NCBI RefSeq assembly: GCF_016938855.1
Contig: NZ_JAFHAP010000007.1
Span: 19,053-83,052 of the forward strand
Source: Polycladomyces zharkentensis
Lineage (GTDB): Bacteria; Bacillota; Bacilli; Thermoactinomycetales; JIR-001
Length of the DNA: 64,000 nucleotides
Reading direction: 5' to 3'
Positions 43,122 to 53,200 of the stretch are shown here, in pieces (within the stretch, counting starts at the first letter, position 1; every line of letters starts with the position of its first letter). The translations under genes were made by a program, and so were the position numbers. The notes beneath the pieces were generated by a model, which was not told the origin of the DNA, searched no databases, and saw only the letters and a program-made list of their open reading frames with translations.

Positions 43122-43856
43122 ATGAAGACAGAATGGATCATGGGGAGGCAATCCGTCCAGGAAGCACTGAAAGCGGGCAGGGAAATGGAAAAAGTGTTGA
43201 TCGCCGAAGGAGCAGGCAAGGGTGTCCAATCCCTGATCCACATGGCGAAGGAACGGGGAATTCCCGTTCAGCATGCGCCTCGTAACCGTTTGGATCAATT
43301 GGCGGACGGCGGCCATCATCAAGGGGTGCTTGCCTTGGTATCCGCTTATCGTTACGCATCGGTGGACGAGTTGTTCGAACGGGCGCAATCCCGCAATGAA
43401 CCCCCGTTTTTCGTGTTGTTGGACGGCATCGAAGATCCCCACAATCTGGGCTCCATTTTGCGCACGGCGGATGCGGCCGGCGTCCATGGGGTGATCATCC
43501 CCAAACGGCGGGCGGTCGGGCTTACGAGGGTGGTGGCCAAGACCTCTGCGGGTGCGATCGAGTATGTGCCGGTGGCCCGCGTCACCAATCTGAACCGGAC
43601 GGTGGAGGAGCTGAAGGAAGCAGGTTTGTGGATTGTGGGTGCGGACGCCTCGGCGGCGCATTCTTTCGACGAGATTGACTACACTGTTCCCGTCGCGCTC
43701 GTTATAGGGAATGAGGGACAAGGGATCAGCCGGCTGATGAAAGAGAAATGCGATTACCTGGTGCAGTTGCCGATGGCCGGACGGGTGGCCTCTCTCAATG
43801 CGTCGGTCGCCGCCGGTTTGATGATGTACGAGGTATTTCGCACACGGCGCCGATAG
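43122..43856 (+). CDS. rlmB: 23S rRNA (guanosine-2'-O-)-methyltransferase RlmB
   Basis: A 244-residue SpoU/TrmH-family methyltransferase that 2'-O-methylates a guanosine in 23S rRNA (the family target is G2251, E. coli numbering). The N-terminal substrate-binding domain starts MGRQSVQEALKAGREMEKVL. The knotted SAM-binding region has LDGIEDPHNLGSILRTADAA, VIGNEGQGISRLMKE and VASLNASVAAGLMMYE. The ATG at 43122 is chosen by homology. It forms a tight unit with rae1 and sigH. Confidence 0.94.
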   Translation: MKTEWIMGRQSVQEALKAGREMEKVLIAEGAGKGVQSLIHMAKERGIPVQHAPRNRLDQLADGGHHQGVLALVSAYRYASVDELFERAQSRNEPPFFVLLDGIEDPHNLGSILRTADAAGVHGVIIPKRRAVGLTRVVAKTSAGAIEYVPVARVTNLNRTVEELKEAGLWIVGADASAAHSFDEIDYTVPVALVIGNEGQGISRLMKEKCDYLVQLPMAGRVASLNASVAAGLMMYEVFRTRRR

Positions 43857-43868
43857 CGGGGGAACAAC

Positions 43869-44375
43869 ATGGAAGAGTGGCTGATAGTTGACGGTTACAA
43901 TGTGATCGGCGCCCAGCCCGACGTGGAATGGGGTGAGTCCCTGGAAGAGGCGCGGGACAAGCTTGTACGTGCGTTGTCCGAATATCAGGCGCTGTCGGGG
44001 AGAAAAGTCGTCCTGGTTTTTGATGCGCATCGGGTTCCGGGAGCCGGTGCCAAGCTGTTGGAGCAGAAAATCACCATTCATTACACCAAACAACATGAGA
44101 CGGCGGATGAATGCATCGAAAAACTGGTGCGCAAATTGAGCGGGGAAGATCGGCGAATCTATGTGGCCACGTCCGACTACCTGGAACAACGCCTGATCTT
44201 CGGACAAGGGGCGTATCGAATCAGCGCACGTGAACTGCTGCGCGAGATGACAAGTGCCAAGAGGGAGGCGACCAGGGAAATGCACGAACGGCACCCACCC
44301 AAAAGACCCACGCTGGGTCAGGGGCTAAAGGCGGAAATATGGCGCAAATTAGAAGGTTGGAGAAGGAAAAAATAG
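43869..44375 (+). CDS. rae1: Rae1/YacP NYN-domain ribosome-associated endoribonuclease
   Basis: A 168-residue NYN/PIN-like nuclease. The N-terminal motif LIVDGYNVIG carries the catalytic Asp, and VLVFDAHRVPGAG and TADECIEKLVRKL supply other acidic positions. The basic C-terminus (KRPTLGQGLKAEIWRKLEGW) is RNA-binding-like. In Bacillus, Rae1 enters the A-site and cleaves specific mRNAs. It lies 12 bases after rlmB. Its last bases precede the sigH promoter. Confidence 0.93.
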   Translation: MEEWLIVDGYNVIGAQPDVEWGESLEEARDKLVRALSEYQALSGRKVVLVFDAHRVPGAGAKLLEQKITIHYTKQHETADECIEKLVRKLSGEDRRIYVATSDYLEQRLIFGQGAYRISARELLREMTSAKREATREMHERHPPKRPTLGQGLKAEIWRKLEGWRRKK

Positions 44376-44383
44376 GGGAAAAT

Positions 44384-44413
44384 TTGACGTTTTTGTTGCA
44401 AGTCAGATATAAT
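44384..44413 (+). promoter_or_regulatory. Sigma-A promoter of sigH
   Basis: TTGACG (44384-44389), 18-base spacer, TATAAT (44408-44413), just past the end of rae1. Confidence 0.8.
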
Positions 44414-44458
44414 AAGTTTACCCTGGGCTTTCCAGCAAACGTGGTCGGAGGGATGAGA

Positions 44459-45115
44459 GTGAGCGCAAACCTTCAAACCAGTGTACGGGACGCGGCGAAC
44501 TATGAAACGATGACCGATGAACAGCTGGTGGACGGTGTGCGGATGGGGGACAGTGGGGCGCTGGAGTATTTGATCCATAAGTATAAAAATTTCGTCCGTG
44601 CCAAGGCGCGCTCGTACTTTTTGATCGGCGCCGATCATGAGGACATCGTACAGGAAGGAATGATTGGCCTTTACAAAGCGATTCGCGACTTTCGCGGGGA
44701 CAAGCTCGCCTCGTTCAAGGCGTTTGCGGAGCTGTGCATCACGCGGCAGATTATCACGGCCATCAAGACGGCAACGCGCCAGAAACACATTCCGCTGAAC
44801 TCTTATGTGTCGTTGGACAAGCCCATTTATGACGAGGATTCGGACAGAACGCTCATGGATATCCTGACCGGCGGCCGGGTGTCCGATCCGGAGGAGTTGT
44901 ACATCAATCAAGAAGAATACGATGACATAGAGGATAAAATGTCACAAATCCTGAGCGAATTGGAACGGCAGGTACTGATGCTCTACCTGGACGGCCGCTC
45001 GTATCAGGAAATCGCGGTCGACCTGAATCGACACGTCAAGTCAATCGACAATGCCTTGCAACGCGTCAAACGCAAACTGGAACGTTACCTGGAAGTGCGC
45101 GAAGTGACCCTGTAA
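44459..45115 (+). CDS. sigH: RNA polymerase sigma-H factor (sporulation/transition-state)
   Basis: A 218-residue sigma-70 family factor with the same length as Bacillus SigH. Region 2 has NFVRAKARSYFLIGADHEDI and VQEGMIGLYKAIRDFRGDK, followed by FKAFAELCITRQIITAIKTA (the -10-binding helix). Region 4 is the C-terminal HTH LYLDGRSYQEIAVDLNRHVK. GTG at 44459 is chosen since GGAGGG fits it and not the ATG at 44453. It controls early sporulation and transition-state genes. Its presence supports a spore-forming Bacillales. Confidence 0.95.
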   Translation: MSANLQTSVRDAANYETMTDEQLVDGVRMGDSGALEYLIHKYKNFVRAKARSYFLIGADHEDIVQEGMIGLYKAIRDFRGDKLASFKAFAELCITRQIITAIKTATRQKHIPLNSYVSLDKPIYDEDSDRTLMDILTGGRVSDPEELYINQEEYDDIEDKMSQILSELERQVLMLYLDGRSYQEIAVDLNRHVKSIDNALQRVKRKLERYLEVREVTL

Positions 45116-45220
45116 TGTTTGGACCGACACTTCCCGCCCCCCCTTGCGGGAAGTGCGATTCCATGTGGTAGTTATTCGACAGGAACCCCCAAAATCCTCT
45201 TGACTGTGTAAAAAAATTGT

Positions 45221-45253
45221 AAAACCCCGTCGACATGCACGGGGGCTTTTTTT
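45221..45253 (+). terminator. Terminator downstream of sigH
   Basis: CCCCGT pairs with ACGGGG around CGACATGC and is followed by a T run (TTTTTTT after GGC). Confidence 0.75.
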
Positions 45254-45263
45254 ATCCGGGCTT

Positions 45264-45375
45264 GGCGAAGCCGTTGTGGATGGATGTGGGTTGCCACGCG
45301 TCATGAAGGGGAAGCCTTCGCCGAACAAAAAGGGGCCCTCCGGGGTGCTTTGGCCGTTAGAGCAAATCACGGGCA
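45264..45375 (+). repeat. Relic resembling an IS200/IS605-type right end, copy 2
   Basis: Contains GTGGATGGATGTGGGTTGCC continuing ACGC and then GGGGAAGCCTTCG. It aligns with 22186-22300 and carries the same ordered motifs. No transposase remains. Confidence 0.45.
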
Positions 45376-45623
45376 GGGATACAGGTTGCCACCCGTCGGG
45401 CGACAACGTTCCCCTGCAGAACGAAGACCTGATCCCGACATGCGGATACCGGTAATCGCAGGGATTGCATCACGAACCATACCCGTAAAAGCGTGCTTTG
45501 TCCGCGCCCCTGTTTTCGGTTCGGGTGCAAGTGATCGGATGGAACTGGAAGGTGTGGTGCAGCCGGCGCCGGTTTTGGCTTTCACTTATTTTGTCTATAA
45601 TGAGAGAAACAAGCAGGACCCGT

Positions 45624-45652
45624 TTGACACCCGCCAGGCCTTGTGCTAAAGT
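45624..45652 (+). promoter_or_regulatory. Sigma-A promoter of rpmG-secE-nusG
   Basis: Perfect TTGACA (45624-45629), 17-base spacer, TAAAGT (45647-45652). Confidence 0.8.
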
Positions 45653-45723
45653 GGATAGGGTATGTTATATTCCGGTACATTATGGCCGCTTTGGCCGTCG
45701 GCATAAGCAAGGAGGTGTGTCAC

Positions 45724-45873
45724 ATGCGGGTCATCATCACATTGGCTTGCACCGAGTGCGGGGAACGTAACTACACCACCAGCAAAAACAAGCGGAAACA
45801 CCCGGATCGTCTTGAGTTCCGGAAACACTGCCCCCGCTGCAACGCTCACAAGGTGCATCGTGAGACAAAATAA
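45724..45873 (+). CDS. rpmG: Ribosomal protein bL33
   Basis: A 49-residue bL33. It begins [20 protein letters not shown] and carries a four-Cys zinc ribbon (CTECG and CPRC), so it is the zinc-dependent (C+) form. ATG 45724 lies after AAGGAGGTG. It is the first gene of the rpmG-secE-nusG block. The Bacillus-type position next to secE is conserved. Confidence 0.96.
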   Translation: MRVIITLACTECGERNYTTSKNKRKHPDRLEFRKHCPRCNAHKVHRETK

Positions 45874-45906
45874 CGATTGATCGCTTAAACATTTGGGGGG
45901 ACGCTC

Positions 45907-46131
45907 ATGGGTTTGCTAGGTCGCCTCGGCTCCGGGATTTCCAAGAGCATATCCGGCACCGCCCAGTTTTTCCGGAGCGGGATCGCCGAGCTGAAAAAAG
46001 TGCGCTGGCCCAACCGGCAAGAGCTGATCAGCTACACGACGGTCGTCATCGTGACGGTGACGATTCTCACCCTCTTTTTCGCGGCCGTGGACTTTGGGAT
46101 TGGTCAACTGCTGAAATTGCTCACAAGGTGA
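45907..46131 (+). CDS. secE: Preprotein translocase subunit SecE
   Basis: A 74-residue protein with a single C-terminal membrane helix (residues about 42-68, TTVVIVTVTILTLFFAAVDF) preceded by an amphipathic cytoplasmic helix. The conserved SecE motif is SGIAELKKVRWPNRQELISY. It clamps SecY in the membrane channel. ATG 45907 has GGGGGG about eight bases upstream. Confidence 0.95.
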   Translation: MGLLGRLGSGISKSISGTAQFFRSGIAELKKVRWPNRQELISYTTVVIVTVTILTLFFAAVDFGIGQLLKLLTR

Positions 46132-46189
46132 GACGGCGTCGACGAAATTACGCCATAAGGGGGGACAGGGTGCGATTCGGCCCTGAATC

Positions 46190-46723
46190 ATGGAGAAGAA
46201 TTGGTATGTGGTTCACACTTATTCCGGCTACGAAAACAAAGTGAAAACCAACCTGGAGAAACGCGTGCGCTCGATGGATATGGAGGACAAGATTTTCCGT
46301 GTCCTCGTTCCGACCGAAGAAGAGATCGAGCATAAGGACGGCAAGAAGAAAACCGTCCAGCGCAAGGTTTTTCCGGGATATGTCCTTGTGGAGATGATCA
46401 TGACGGACGACTCTTGGTATGTCGTGCGCAACACGCCGGGAGTCACGGGGTTCGTCGGATCATCCGGAGCCGGTTCCAAGCCCACTCCCCTTATGCCGGA
46501 AGAAGTGCATGCGATTCTGCGTCAGATGGGGATGGAAGAAGCGCGTCCCAAATTGGACTTTGCCGTCCATGACAATGTGAAAGTGAAGGAAGGTCCGTTC
46601 GCGAACTTTGTCGGAACCATCGAAGAGGTGGATGCGAGCCGGGGCAAGCTGAAGGTGCTCGTCAACATGTTCGGGCGTGAAACTCCGGTGGAGCTGGACT
46701 TTGCCCAAGTGGAGAAAATTTGA
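46190..46723 (+). CDS. nusG: Transcription antitermination/pausing factor NusG
   Basis: A 177-residue NusG. The NGN domain starts [20 protein letters not shown] and has [20 protein letters not shown] and [12 protein letters not shown]. The C-terminal KOW domain begins [20 protein letters not shown]. It binds RNA polymerase and, in Bacillus, stimulates sequence-specific pausing. A putative attenuator hairpin follows before rplK. Confidence 0.97.
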   Translation: MEKNWYVVHTYSGYENKVKTNLEKRVRSMDMEDKIFRVLVPTEEEIEHKDGKKKTVQRKVFPGYVLVEMIMTDDSWYVVRNTPGVTGFVGSSGAGSKPTPLMPEEVHAILRQMGMEEARPKLDFAVHDNVKVKEGPFANFVGTIEEVDASRGKLKVLVNMFGRETPVELDFAQVEKI

Positions 46724-46789
46724 AGCGATCACATCTTCCCCTCGGGTGCCTGTTTGTGTTAAAGTGAATATGTTTTGATCCCCTTCGGG

Positions 46790-46826
46790 GGTTCGGGGGT
46801 CGTCCGTGGATGGGCGAACCTTTTTT
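46790..46826 (+). terminator. Terminator/attenuator before rplK
   Basis: GGTTCG pairs with CGAACC over a 19-nt loop and is followed by TTTTTT. It separates the nusG and rplK units or attenuates the L11 operon. Confidence 0.65.
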
Positions 46827-46880
46827 CCGTGGGAGGGTGCGACCCGAAAGAACCACATTTTTGTAAGGAGGTTGGTTGGC

Positions 46881-47306
46881 GTGGCCAAAAAAGTCATCAA
46901 AGTGGTCAAGCTGCAAATCCCCGCTGGTAAAGCCAATCCGGCGCCGCCGGTCGGTCCTGCGCTGGGTCAAGCCGGGGTCAATATCATGGGATTTTGCAAA
47001 GAGTTCAACGCTCGTACCGCGGACCAAGCGGGGCTGATCATTCCTGTTGAGATCACGGTGTACGAAGACCGTTCGTTCACCTTCATCACCAAAACCCCGC
47101 CGGCGGCCGTGTTGCTCAAAAAAGCGGCCGGCATCGAGTCCGGTTCCGGTGAGCCGAACAAAAAGAAAGTGGCCAAAGTGACGCGGGACAAAGTGCGTGA
47201 AATCGCCGAGCTGAAAATGCCCGATCTGAATGCGGCTTCGGTGGAAGCGGCGATGCGCATGGTGGAAGGTACCGCCCGCAGCATGGGAATCGAAATCGTA
47301 GACTGA
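46881..47306 (+). CDS. rplK: Ribosomal protein uL11
   Basis: A 141-residue uL11, the standard length, from a GTG start behind AAGGAGG. The N-terminal domain is [20 protein letters not shown] with the proline-rich switch, and the rRNA-binding domain ends [20 protein letters not shown]. It binds the 23S GTPase-associated centre and is needed for RelA-type stringent response. The longer frame to 46806 lies in leader RNA. Confidence 0.97.
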   Translation: MAKKVIKVVKLQIPAGKANPAPPVGPALGQAGVNIMGFCKEFNARTADQAGLIIPVEITVYEDRSFTFITKTPPAAVLLKKAAGIESGSGEPNKKKVAKVTRDKVREIAELKMPDLNAASVEAAMRMVEGTARSMGIEIVD

Positions 47307-47399
47307 TCGGATAGAGGATCTGTCGCAGTTGTCGCCGCCACGGGTGATGGCTGCAAGTGGGAGGATTATCCGTTATGACCACGAAAGGAGGAAGCAACC

Positions 47400-48098
47400 G
47401 TGGCTAAGCATGGGAAAAAGTATCTCGAAGCGATCAAGAAAGTGGACCGGGAAAAGCAATACGATCCGACCGAAGCGCTCCAACTGGTAAAAGAGCTGGC
47501 TTCGGCCAAATTTGATGAGACGGTGGAAGCGGCGTTCCGTCTGGGGATCGACACCAAACGCGCGGACCAACAAGTACGCGGAGCCGTGGTTCTGCCGCAC
47601 GGTACCGGAAAAACCAAACGGGTGCTGGTTTTCGCCAAAGGTGAGAAAGCAAAAGAAGCGGAACAGGCCGGTGCCGACTATGTGGGCGATGAAGACCTGA
47701 TCAACAAAGTGAGCCAAGGCTGGTTCGAATTCGACGTGGTGGTGGCCACCCCGGATATGATGGGTCAGGTCGGGAAATTGGGCCGCATCCTGGGTCCCAA
47801 AGGCTTGATGCCCAACCCGAAAACGGGAACCGTCACCTTTGACGTGGCCAAAGCGGTTCAGGAAATCAAAGCCGGTAAAATCGAATACCGGGCCGACAAA
47901 GCCGGTAACGTCCATGCACCGATCGGCAAGGTTTCCTTTGATGTCGAAAAACTGGCGGAAAACCTGCAAGCGCTGGCTGAAGCACTGATCAAAGCCAAAC
48001 CGGCTGCGGCAAAAGGGCAATACATGAAGAGTGTGACCGTTTCTTCCACCATGGGACCGGGCATCTCGATCAACCCGGCACGGTTTATGGGCCGCTGA
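47400..48098 (+). CDS. rplA: Ribosomal protein uL1
   Basis: A 232-residue uL1 from a GTG start, 93 bases after rplK and behind AAAGGAGGAAG. It begins with [20 protein letters not shown] and includes [20 protein letters not shown], the RNA-contact hallmark. It forms the L1 stalk at the E site and represses its own operon by binding mRNA in E. coli. Confidence 0.97.
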   Translation: MAKHGKKYLEAIKKVDREKQYDPTEALQLVKELASAKFDETVEAAFRLGIDTKRADQQVRGAVVLPHGTGKTKRVLVFAKGEKAKEAEQAGADYVGDEDLINKVSQGWFEFDVVVATPDMMGQVGKLGRILGPKGLMPNPKTGTVTFDVAKAVQEIKAGKIEYRADKAGNVHAPIGKVSFDVEKLAENLQALAEALIKAKPAAAKGQYMKSVTVSSTMGPGISINPARFMGR

Positions 48099-48113
48099 GA
48101 ACTTGTTCCGTTC

Positions 48114-48142
48114 TTGACAATGTCGGACCCATTGGTTATGCT
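48114..48142 (+). promoter_or_regulatory. Sigma-A promoter of rplJ-rplL
   Basis: TTGACA (48114-48119), 17-base spacer, TATGCT (48137-48142). Confidence 0.8.
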
Positions 48143-48154
48143 ATAAGCGTTTGT

Positions 48155-48300
48155 TTGGTTGCTTGACAATTGAACACCCGCTTCTACCGTAGACAGCAGG
48201 TGCCGCCGGCTTAATATCCTGCCGAGGTAGGGATTCCGATTCGTATTGTATAGAGGATTTTCCCGGCCTTCGTGTGTCTGCGAAGGCTTTTTTGTTTGCA
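48155..48300 (+). promoter_or_regulatory. L10 leader RNA (rplJL operon)
   Basis: The 5' UTR contains the L10 leader core ACCGTAGACAGCAGGTGCCG with TAATATCCTGCCGAGGTAGG, and ends with a terminator (GCCTTCG with CGAAGGC, then TTTTTT, at 48266-48293). It matches the known autoregulatory L10(L12)4-binding leader in Bacillales. Confidence 0.85.
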
Positions 48301-48322
48301 ATCCCTGCGAGGAGGTGTGACG

Positions 48323-48835
48323 ATGTCCAAAGCGATCGAAAAGAAGAAACAAGTCGTGGCGGAGATCGTGGAAAAGCTGAAAACCAGCAAAAGCACGATT
48401 TTGACGGATTACCGCGGTCTCACCGTCGCTGAAATGACCGAGCTGCGGAAGCAGTTGCGCGAAGCCGGCGTCGAGTTCAAGGTGTTGAAAAACACGTTGA
48501 CCCGCCGCGCGACCGAAGAAGTGGGTCTGACTGAATTGAACGAATCCCTGACCGGGCCGACCGCCATTGCATTCAGCTATGAAGATGTGGTGGCGCCGGC
48601 GAAGATCCTGCACAAGTTCGCCAAAGACCACGAAGCGCTGGAAATCAAGGGCGGCGTGGTGGAAGGCCGCATCGTCAGCCTGGATGAAGTGAAGGCGCTG
48701 GCGGAACTGCCGTCCCGGGAAGGACTCCTGTCCATGTTGCTCAGCGTGTTGCAGGCGCCGATGCGGAACTTTGCCCTGGCCGTCAAAGCGGTGGCCGACA
48801 AAAACGGGGAAGCGGGCGAAGCGGCGGAAGCCTGA
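48323..48835 (+). CDS. rplJ: Ribosomal protein uL10
   Basis: A 170-residue uL10 from ATG 48323 behind AGGAGGTG; the earlier frame from 48272 lies in the leader. The N-terminal RNA-binding domain has [20 protein letters not shown] and [17 protein letters not shown], and the C-terminal helix (about residues 130-165) holds the L7/L12 dimers. It autoregulates through the L10 leader. Confidence 0.97.
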   Translation: MSKAIEKKKQVVAEIVEKLKTSKSTILTDYRGLTVAEMTELRKQLREAGVEFKVLKNTLTRRATEEVGLTELNESLTGPTAIAFSYEDVVAPAKILHKFAKDHEALEIKGGVVEGRIVSLDEVKALAELPSREGLLSMLLSVLQAPMRNFALAVKAVADKNGEAGEAAEA

Positions 48836-48922
48836 TGCACCGAGTTCGTTTGCCGGCGTGATGTGCCGGGACCATTTTCACTTGCGAATTCCATTTGATC
48901 TGATACAAGGAGGTTGTTTCGC

Positions 48923-49288
48923 ATGACCAAAGAGCAAATCATTGAAGCGATCAAAGGCATGAGCGTGCTCGAACTGAATGAATTGGTGAAAGCGATCGAG
49001 GAAGAATTCGGCGTGACCGCTGCTGCTCCCGTGGCTGTTGCCGCTCCGGGTGCCGCTGCGGATGCTGCTGCCGAAAAAACCGAATTCGACGTCATTCTGG
49101 CGGATGCGGGTGCTTCCAAAATCAACGTTATCAAAGTGGTGCGCAGCATTACCGGCCTCGGCCTGAAAGAAGCCAAAGCGTTGGTCGATGGTGCGCCGAA
49201 CCCGATCAAAGAAGGCGTCTCCAAAGAAGAAGCCGAAAACATCAAATCCCAACTGGAAGAAGCCGGTGCGAAGGTGGAACTCAAGTAA
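48923..49288 (+). CDS. rplL: Ribosomal protein bL12 (L7/L12)
   Basis: A 121-residue bL12 from ATG 48923. The N-terminal dimer domain ([20 protein letters not shown]) is followed by an Ala-rich hinge ([20 protein letters not shown]) and the globular C-terminal domain with [20 protein letters not shown], which recruits translational GTPases. It lies 87 bases after rplJ. Confidence 0.97.
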   Translation: MTKEQIIEAIKGMSVLELNELVKAIEEEFGVTAAAPVAVAAPGAAADAAAEKTEFDVILADAGASKINVIKVVRSITGLGLKEAKALVDGAPNPIKEGVSKEEAENIKSQLEEAGAKVELK

Positions 49289-49302
49289 CCACCCGCCGGT
49301 TG

Positions 49303-49335
49303 ACCCGCCGGCAACTGGGCCGGCGGGTTGTTTTT
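49303..49335 (+). terminator. Terminator downstream of rplL
   Basis: ACCCGCCGG pairs with CCGGCGGGT, followed by TGTTTTTT. The methyltransferase gene begins 20 bases later, so partial read-through is expected. Confidence 0.8.
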
Positions 49336-49354
49336 TCATCGGGAGGAACGTCAC

Positions 49355-49966
49355 ATGACCGAACATTACTACAGTTCACAACCGGATACCGCTCACGATG
49401 TGCGGGAGATACACGCCCAACTGCGCGGACGGGCATTTCGATTTCTGACGGATGCCGGTGTCTTCTCAAAAAAGGGGGTTGATTTTGGCAGCCGCCTGTT
49501 GATCGAGACGGCAGCGTTGCCGGACGCAGGCGTGTTTGCCGACGTCGGATGCGGATACGGACCGATTGGGATCGCGGTGGTCGCGACCGTGCCGGACAGT
49601 CGGGCCGTTTTGATGGATGTCAATGCGCGTGCAGTGACGCTGGCACGGAAAAATGCGGAGATCAACGGTGTGGCCGACCGCGTTACGGCTCTCGTCAGTG
49701 ACGGGTTTGAGGCGGCGGGGGAACGCCGTTTTGACGCCGTGCTGATCAATCCGCCGATTCGTGCGGGCAAACAGGTGGTGTACCGACTGTTTGCGGAAGC
49801 GAGGGATCATCTGAAACCGAGCGGAACGTTGTGGGTCGTCATCCGCAAGAAACAGGGGGCGGCTTCCGCGCGCGACGAGTTGAACCGGTTGTTCGCATCG
49901 GTGGATGTGGCGAAACAGAAAAAGGGATATTGGATTCTCCGAGCTGAACAGGGAAGAGAGTATTGA
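49355..49966 (+). CDS. Class I SAM-dependent methyltransferase (YbxB, RsmC-like)
   Basis: A 203-residue methyltransferase between rplL and rpoB, as in Bacillus (YbxB). Motif I is FADVGCGYGPIGIAVV and the catalytic NPPI motif is AVLINPPIRAGKQV, as in RsmC-type N2-guanine methyltransferases. The ATG at 49355 lies after GGGAGG. The substrate is probably rRNA but this is by family only. Confidence 0.88.
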   Translation: MTEHYYSSQPDTAHDVREIHAQLRGRAFRFLTDAGVFSKKGVDFGSRLLIETAALPDAGVFADVGCGYGPIGIAVVATVPDSRAVLMDVNARAVTLARKNAEINGVADRVTALVSDGFEAAGERRFDAVLINPPIRAGKQVVYRLFAEARDHLKPSGTLWVVIRKKQGAASARDELNRLFASVDVAKQKKGYWILRAEQGREY

Positions 49967-49991
49967 CACAATATCCTGTCTATGATATCGT
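49963..49991 (+). promoter_or_regulatory. Likely promoter of rpoB-rpoC
   Basis: TTGACA (49963-49968), 17-base spacer, TATCGT (49986-49991), 5' UTR of about 210 bases. Confidence 0.65.
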
Positions 49992-50201
49992 TATAAAATG
50001 CTAATAAACTAGTCGGGCGTAGTATACCTTTTTTTAGGCGTACGAGGGAATTTTTCCTTCAAGCAGTTTAATGGCGCTAGTAATTGGTTAACATAGGTAA
50101 ATAGACGCTTAGCAGCTGGAAAAATGAGGTGTCCTCGCCCATTTTCTTTTTTTGCAGTTTGATTCGCGCGTCAATCGACTGGGTACGAGGGGGGAACTTG
50201 C

Positions 50202-53200
50202 TTGGCAGGTAAACTTGTCCAATATGGTCGGCGACAGCGCAGAAGTTATGCGAGGATCAACGAGGTTCTGGAACTGCCCAACCTGATTGAGATTCAGCAA
50301 CGGTCGTACCAGTGGTTCTTGGAAGAGGGACTGCGCGAAATGTTCCAGGACATCTCGCCGATCGAAGATTTCACCGGAAACTTGGTCTTGGAGTTTATTG
50401 ACTACAGTCTGGGTGAGCCCAAGTATTCGGTCGAAGAGTGCAAGGAACGGGATGTTACTTATGCTGCTCCGCTTCGCGTGAAAGTGCGTCTCATCAACAA
50501 GGAGACGGGCGAAGTGAAGGAGCAGGAAGTGTTCATGGGCGATTTCCCGCTCATGACGGAAACGGGAACGTTCATTATCAACGGGGCCGAACGGGTGATC
50601 GTCAGCCAGCTGGTCCGTTCGCCGAGTGTCTACTACAGCACCAAAGTGGATAAAAACGGAAAACCTGCATACACCGCCACAGTGATTCCAAATCGTGGTG
50701 CTTGGCTGGAGTACGAAACCGACGCCAAAGACATCCTTTACGTTCGGATCGACCGTACCCGGAAGATCCCTGTGACGGTGCTTTTGCGTGCCCTCGGTTT
50801 CAGCACCGACGCCGAGATTTTGGAACTCCTGGGCGATGACGAATATGTACGCAATACGTTGGACAAAGACAACACCGGTTCAACGGAAAAAGCGCTGATC
50901 GAAATCTACGAACGCTTGCGTCCGGGTGAACCTCCGACTGCGGACAATGCCAGAAGCCTCTTGTATTCCCGCTTCTTTGACCCCAAACGCTATGATTTGG
51001 CGAGCGTGGGTCGCTACAAGATGAACAAGAAGTTGCACATCAAAAATCGCCTCCTCAACCAACGGTTGGCGGAGCCGATCGTCGATCCCGAAACCGGTGA
51101 AATCATCGCGGAAGCCGGACAGGTGATCGACCGTCGTGTTCTCAACAAAATTTTGCCGCTTCTGGAGAAAGAAGACGGTCTCGGTTGGGAGGAACACAAC
51201 GTTCGCGGCGGTGTGCCGGAGGACGGGACGATCCGACTGCAATCGGTCAAGATCTTCTCTCCCGTGGAAGACGGTAAGGTGATCAAGGTCATCTCCAACG
51301 GAAACGTCGATTCTTCGGTGAAACATATCACCCCGGCCGATATCGTCGCCTCAATCAACTACTTTATCAACCTGCTCCACGGCGTGGGCAGTACGGACGA
51401 TATCGACCACCTGGGGAACCGGCGTTTGCGTTCCGTTGGCGAACTGCTGCAAAACCAGTTCCGAATCGGTTTGTCCCGGATGGAACGGGTGGTACGCGAG
51501 CGGATGTCGATTCAGGATGCCAATGCCATTACACCGCAGGCCTTGATCAACATCCGTCCTGTGATTGCATCGATCAAGGAATTCTTCGGCAGCAGCCAGT
51601 TGTCGCAATTCATGGACCAGACCAACCCGTTGGCTGAACTGACGCACAAACGGCGTCTGTCCGCGCTGGGACCGGGTGGTTTGACGCGGGAGCGTGCCGG
51701 TTTCGAAGTGCGGGACGTTCACCACTCGCACTATGGCCGGATGTGTCCGATCGAAACGCCGGAGGGTCCCAACATCGGGCTGATCAACTCGTTGTCTACC
51801 TACGCACGGGTGAACGAATACGGGTTTATCGAAACGCCCTACCGCAAAGTGGATCCGGATACGCACGTGGTCACCGACGAGATCGTGTATCTGACGGCCG
51901 ACGAAGAGGACAATTACTACATTGCACAGGCCAACGCGGAATTGGATGAAGAAGGTCGGTTCGTCAACGATCAGATCGTCGTCCGTTACAAGGATGAAAT
52001 TTTGACCGTTCCCCGCGAGCGGGTCGATTTCATGGACGTATCGCCCAAACAGGTGGTCTCCGTCGCGACGGCGTGCATTCCGTTCCTGGAGAACGACGAC
52101 TCCAACCGTGCGCTGATGGGGTCCAACATGCAGCGTCAAGCCGTGCCGCTGTTGAAGCCGGAAGCGCCGTTCATCGGTACGGGAATGGAATACAAAGCCG
52201 CCCGCGACTCGGGTGTGATGGTTCTGGCGAAGCGTCCGGGTGTCGTTGAACGGGTCACCGCGGACGAAATCTGGGTCCGTCATGAAGAGGAAGTGGACGG
52301 CAAGCTGGTGAAAGGCGACCTGGACAAATACAAGCTGATCAAGTTCCAGCGTTCCAACCAAGGGACCTGCATCAACCAGCGCCCGATCGTCAAGGTGGGC
52401 GACCGCGTGCAAAAAGGCGACACGCTGGCCGACGGCCCTTCCACCGAACAAGGGGAACTGGCGTTGGGCCGCAACGTGTTGGTCGCCTTTATGACATGGG
52501 AAGGGTACAACTACGAAGACGCCATTTTGCTCAGCGAGAAACTGGTGAAGGAGGACGTCTACACCTCCATTCACATTGAGGAATACGAGTGTGAAGCCCG
52601 TGACACCAAACTGGGGCCGGAAGAAATCACCCGCGACATTCCCAACGTCGGGGAAGATGCGCTCAAAAATTTGGATGAGCGCGGCATCATCCGCATCGGG
52701 GCGGAAATCAAAGCGGGGGATATCCTTGTCGGAAAAGTAACCCCCAAAGGTGTGACCGAACTGACGGCGGAAGAGCGGCTGCTCCACGCCATCTTCGGGG
52801 AAAAGGCCCGTGAGGTGCGGGATACGTCCCTGCGCGTGCCGCACGGCACGGACGGGATCGTTGTTGACGTCAAGGTCTTCACCCGCGAAAACGGCGACGA
52901 GTTGCCGCCGGGGGTCAACCAATTGGTGCGCGTCTACATTGCGCAGAAGCGGAAGATTTCCGAAGGGGACAAAATGGCGGGACGTCACGGAAACAAAGGG
53001 GTTATCGCCCGCGTTCTGCCGGAGGAAGATATGCCGTTCTTGCCGGACGGCACCCCGGTGGAGGTCGTTTTGAACCCGCTCGGCGTGCCGTCGCGGATGA
53101 ACATCGGTCAGGTGTTGGAAGTGCACCTGGGAATGGCGGCCAAAGCGATGGGCCTGCACATGGCAACACCGGTATTCGATGGCGCGACGGAGCAGGATGT

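Larger units (their letters stand above)
45116..45723. other. Long gap after sigH: terminators, IS605-like relic and rpmG promoter
   Basis: About 600 bases with no gene. It holds a hairpin at 45126-45154 (CACTTCCCGC with GCGGGAAGTG), a terminator, an IS-like relic and the rpmG promoter (separate entries). Confidence 0.6.
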
